Origin: Alphaproteobacteria bacterium
GTDB lineage: Bacteria; Pseudomonadota; Alphaproteobacteria; Caulobacterales; Caulobacteraceae
Length of the DNA stretch: 64,000 nucleotides
Assembly (NCBI GenBank): GCA_025359785.1
Contig: JANYET010000068.1
Span: 1 to 64,000 of the forward strand
Direction: 5' to 3'
Under the pieces are notes generated by a model. It saw only the letters and a program-made list of their open reading frames with translations. It searched no databases and had not been told where the DNA came from. Numbering within the stretch: position 1 is the stretch's first letter; every line of letters begins with the position of its first letter. The position numbers were made by a program, and so were the translations under genes. This document shows, piece after piece, positions 62,230 through 64,000 of this stretch.

Positions 62230-63870
62230 TCAGGCCCGTTCCTTTGACCGCTCGAAGCGGACCTTGGGATAGCGTTCGGAGACATAGCCGGTCTCCCAGG
62301 CGGTCTTGGCCAGGAACACGGGCTGTTCGTCGATGTCGGTGGCCATCTGCATGCGGTGCTTGCCCTGGAAGTCCTCCAGGTCGGCCTTGTCGCCACAGGT
62401 CCAGCGCGCCTCGGCGTAGGGGCTGGCCTCGAAGATCACCTCAAGCTGGTATTCGTTGGCCAGCCGGTCGGCCATCACCTCGAACTGCAGCTGGCCCACC
62501 GCGCCAACGATGAAGTCCGCGCCCATGGTCGGCCGGAACAGCTGCGTCACGCCCTCCTCGGCCAGGCCTTCCAGCGCCTTCTTCAGGTGCTTGGCCTTCA
62601 GGGGATCCTTCACCCGCACCCGCTGCAGGATCTCCGGCGCGAAGTTGGGCAGGCCGGCAAAACGAAGGCTCCCGCTTTCGGAAAGGCTGTCGCCCACCCG
62701 CAGCACGCCGTGATTGGGGATGCCGATCACGTCGCCCGCGAAGGCCTCTTCCGCCAGCTCCCGGTCAGACGCGAAGAACATGATCGGCGCGTTTACCGAC
62801 AACTGCTTGCCGGTGTTCTGCACCTTCAGCTTCATGCCGCGCTCGAACTCGCCGGACGTCAGCCGCAGGAAGGCGATCCGGTCGCGATGGTTCGGGTCCA
62901 TGTTCGCCTGGACCTTGAAGACGAAGCCCGAGACCTCCTTGTCGCCTGGCAGGACCTCAGCGGCGGCCCCGCTCCTGGCCGCCACCACGCCCTTCGGCGG
63001 CGGACAGTAGGCGCCGATCCCCTCAAGCAGCTGGTCCACCCCGAAGTGGCGCAGGGCCGAGCCGAAGAACACCGGCGTCATGTGGCCTTCGAGGAAGGAT
63101 TGGACGTCGAACGGCTTCGATGCGCCCTGCACCAGTTCGGCGTTGTCGGTGAGCTCGGACAGCTCGTCCGGATCAAGATAGCTCGAGATCGAATTACTCT
63201 TGAACGCCAGGGCGTCCGGATGACCATCTTCCTGCCCCGCTGGCCCGCCGCCCTTCTTGGCGAACGGGATGAAGCTGTCGCGGGCGAAGTCGAGCATGCC
63301 TTTGAAGCGGCCGCCCGATCCGGCCGGCCAGTAGAGCGGCGCCGGGTCGAGCGCCAGTTTTCCGGCGATCTCGTCCAGGATCGCGAACGGGTCCTGCGCC
63401 TCGCGGTCCATCTTGTTGATGAAGGTGATGATCGGAATGTCGCGCAGGCGGCAGACCTCGAACAGCTTCAACGTCTGCGGCTCGATGCCCTTGGCCGCGT
63501 CCAGCACCATGATCGCGGCGTCCGCGGCGGTAAGCGTCCGGTAGGTGTCTTCCGAGAAATCCTCGTGGCCCGGCGTGTCCAGCAGGTTGAACATCAGGCC
63601 CGCGTGATCGAAGGTCATGACGCTGGCGGAGACGGAAATCCCCCGCTCGCGCTCGATCTTCATCCAGTCCGACCGGGTGCGCCGATTCTCACCGCGCGCG
63701 CGCACCTGGCCCGCCGCCCGGATGGCCCCGCCGGCCAGCAGCAGGTTCTCGGTCAGTGTCGTCTTGCCGGCGTCAGGATGCGAGATGATCGCGAAGGTCC
63801 GCCGCCGCGCCGCCTGGGCGGCGATTCCTACGCGAGAATTGGCGGCCTCGGCGGCGGGGGAAGTCGTCAT
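62230..63870 (-). CDS. prfC: Peptide chain release factor 3
   Basis: The 546-residue protein is a translational GTPase. It has G1 SHPDAGKTT (30-38), the switch segment RGISVSASVM, G3 DTPGHEDFSEDT and G4 NKMD. The RF3-specific C-terminal domains (FRPTMGADFIVGAVGQLQFEVMADRL) are full length. It recycles RF1 and RF2 from ribosomes after termination. The ATG at 63870 is preferred; an in-frame start at 63906 would add a non-conserved stretch. It leads the prfC-rsmC-rsuA run. Confidence 0.96.
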   Translation of the reverse strand: MTTSPAAEAANSRVGIAAQAARRRTFAIISHPDAGKTTLTENLLLAGGAIRAAGQVRARGENRRTRSDWMKIERERGISVSASVMTFDHAGLMFNLLDTPGHEDFSEDTYRTLTAADAAIMVLDAAKGIEPQTLKLFEVCRLRDIPIITFINKMDREAQDPFAILDEIAGKLALDPAPLYWPAGSGGRFKGMLDFARDSFIPFAKKGGGPAGQEDGHPDALAFKSNSISSYLDPDELSELTDNAELVQGASKPFDVQSFLEGHMTPVFFGSALRHFGVDQLLEGIGAYCPPPKGVVAARSGAAAEVLPGDKEVSGFVFKVQANMDPNHRDRIAFLRLTSGEFERGMKLKVQNTGKQLSVNAPIMFFASDRELAEEAFAGDVIGIPNHGVLRVGDSLSESGSLRFAGLPNFAPEILQRVRVKDPLKAKHLKKALEGLAEEGVTQLFRPTMGADFIVGAVGQLQFEVMADRLANEYQLEVIFEASPYAEARWTCGDKADLEDFQGKHRMQMATDIDEQPVFLAKTAWETGYVSERYPKVRFERSKERA

Positions 63871-63911
63871 GGCCGGGCAGGTAGCGCGCCCGCTCCAATT
63901 TCGCAAACCGG

Positions 63912-64000
63912 CTAGGCTGCCAGCCGCCGCCAGATCTTGCGGTCGGCGCTCACCGCATCGAGCGCGCCGGCCTGCTGCAGGTTATGCAGCTCGGCCATGA
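63912..64000 (-). CDS. 3' end of a gene continuing beyond the window
   Basis: On the minus strand an open frame enters at 64000 and ends with TAG at 63912-63914. Its last residues are MAELHNLQQAGALDAVSADRKIWRRLAA. The visible ATG at 63998 is probably internal. Twenty-eight residues are too few to assign a family. It lies 41 bp upstream of prfC on the same strand. Confidence 0.5.
   Translation of the reverse strand, partial: MAELHNLQQAGALDAVSADRKIWRRLAA

Overview
The window reads as chromosomal DNA of a high-GC alphaproteobacterium, most likely in the Caulobacteraceae (Caulobacter/Phenylobacterium type). The evidence is very GC-rich codon use, a split cobalamin-dependent methionine synthase, a cycHJKL-type cytochrome c maturation cluster followed by degP, a two-component pair and glnE, a PleC-like kinase, a TonB-dependent receptor and an EcfG-type stress promoter before a CsbD gene. 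I saw no rRNA, tRNA, CRISPR array or intact insertion sequence. The species call is inference from gene content only.

Layout. 0.1-6.1 kb, minus strand: the methionine/SAM-cycle unit (ArsR-methyltransferase regulator, metF, metH1, metH2) with a 20-bp perfect palindrome at its head and a 179-bp inverted-repeat element between the metH halves. 6.1-13.6 kb: a VOC protein, a hydroxyacid dehydrogenase, an MFS transporter, EttA, CsbD and a TonB receptor. 13.9-18.3 kb: kdpE and a shortened kdpD divergent from kup, apparently a potassium-sensing and uptake locus. 18.3-26.6 kb: an exported amidase, a family 4 glycosyltransferase, two acyl-CoA dehydrogenases and aminopeptidase N. 26.7-30.8 kb: a small accessory zone with an unknown exported protein, a MotA/TolQ-like plus MotB-like membrane pair with AT-rich ends (the best candidate for an undescribed system), and an exported alpha/beta hydrolase with an altered nucleophile elbow.

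31-45 kb: a PleC-type kinase and an esterase-like serine hydrolase, then on the minus strand ccmI-ccmE-ccmF-ccmH, degP, response regulator, kinase and glnE in one direction. A 123-bp palindromic element lies between the regulator and its kinase. 45-49.2 kb: an unknown conserved protein and a PepSY / response regulator / kinase operon. 49.2-51.6 kb: a low-GC patch with a YafQ toxin, a translationally coupled unknown protein, a repeat-rich 408-bp spacer and a divergent DinJ antitoxin.

51.7-64 kb: a CbpA-like DnaJ, YcgN, the ABC-F protein Uup, a 503-bp spacer with several stable hairpins capped by GNRA loops (candidate structured RNA), a NitT/TauT-type ABC transporter, a TonB-C-like repeat protein, a helical-repeat protein, and rsuA-rsmC-prfC translation genes. 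The last 89 bases hold the 3' end of a gene that continues outside the window.
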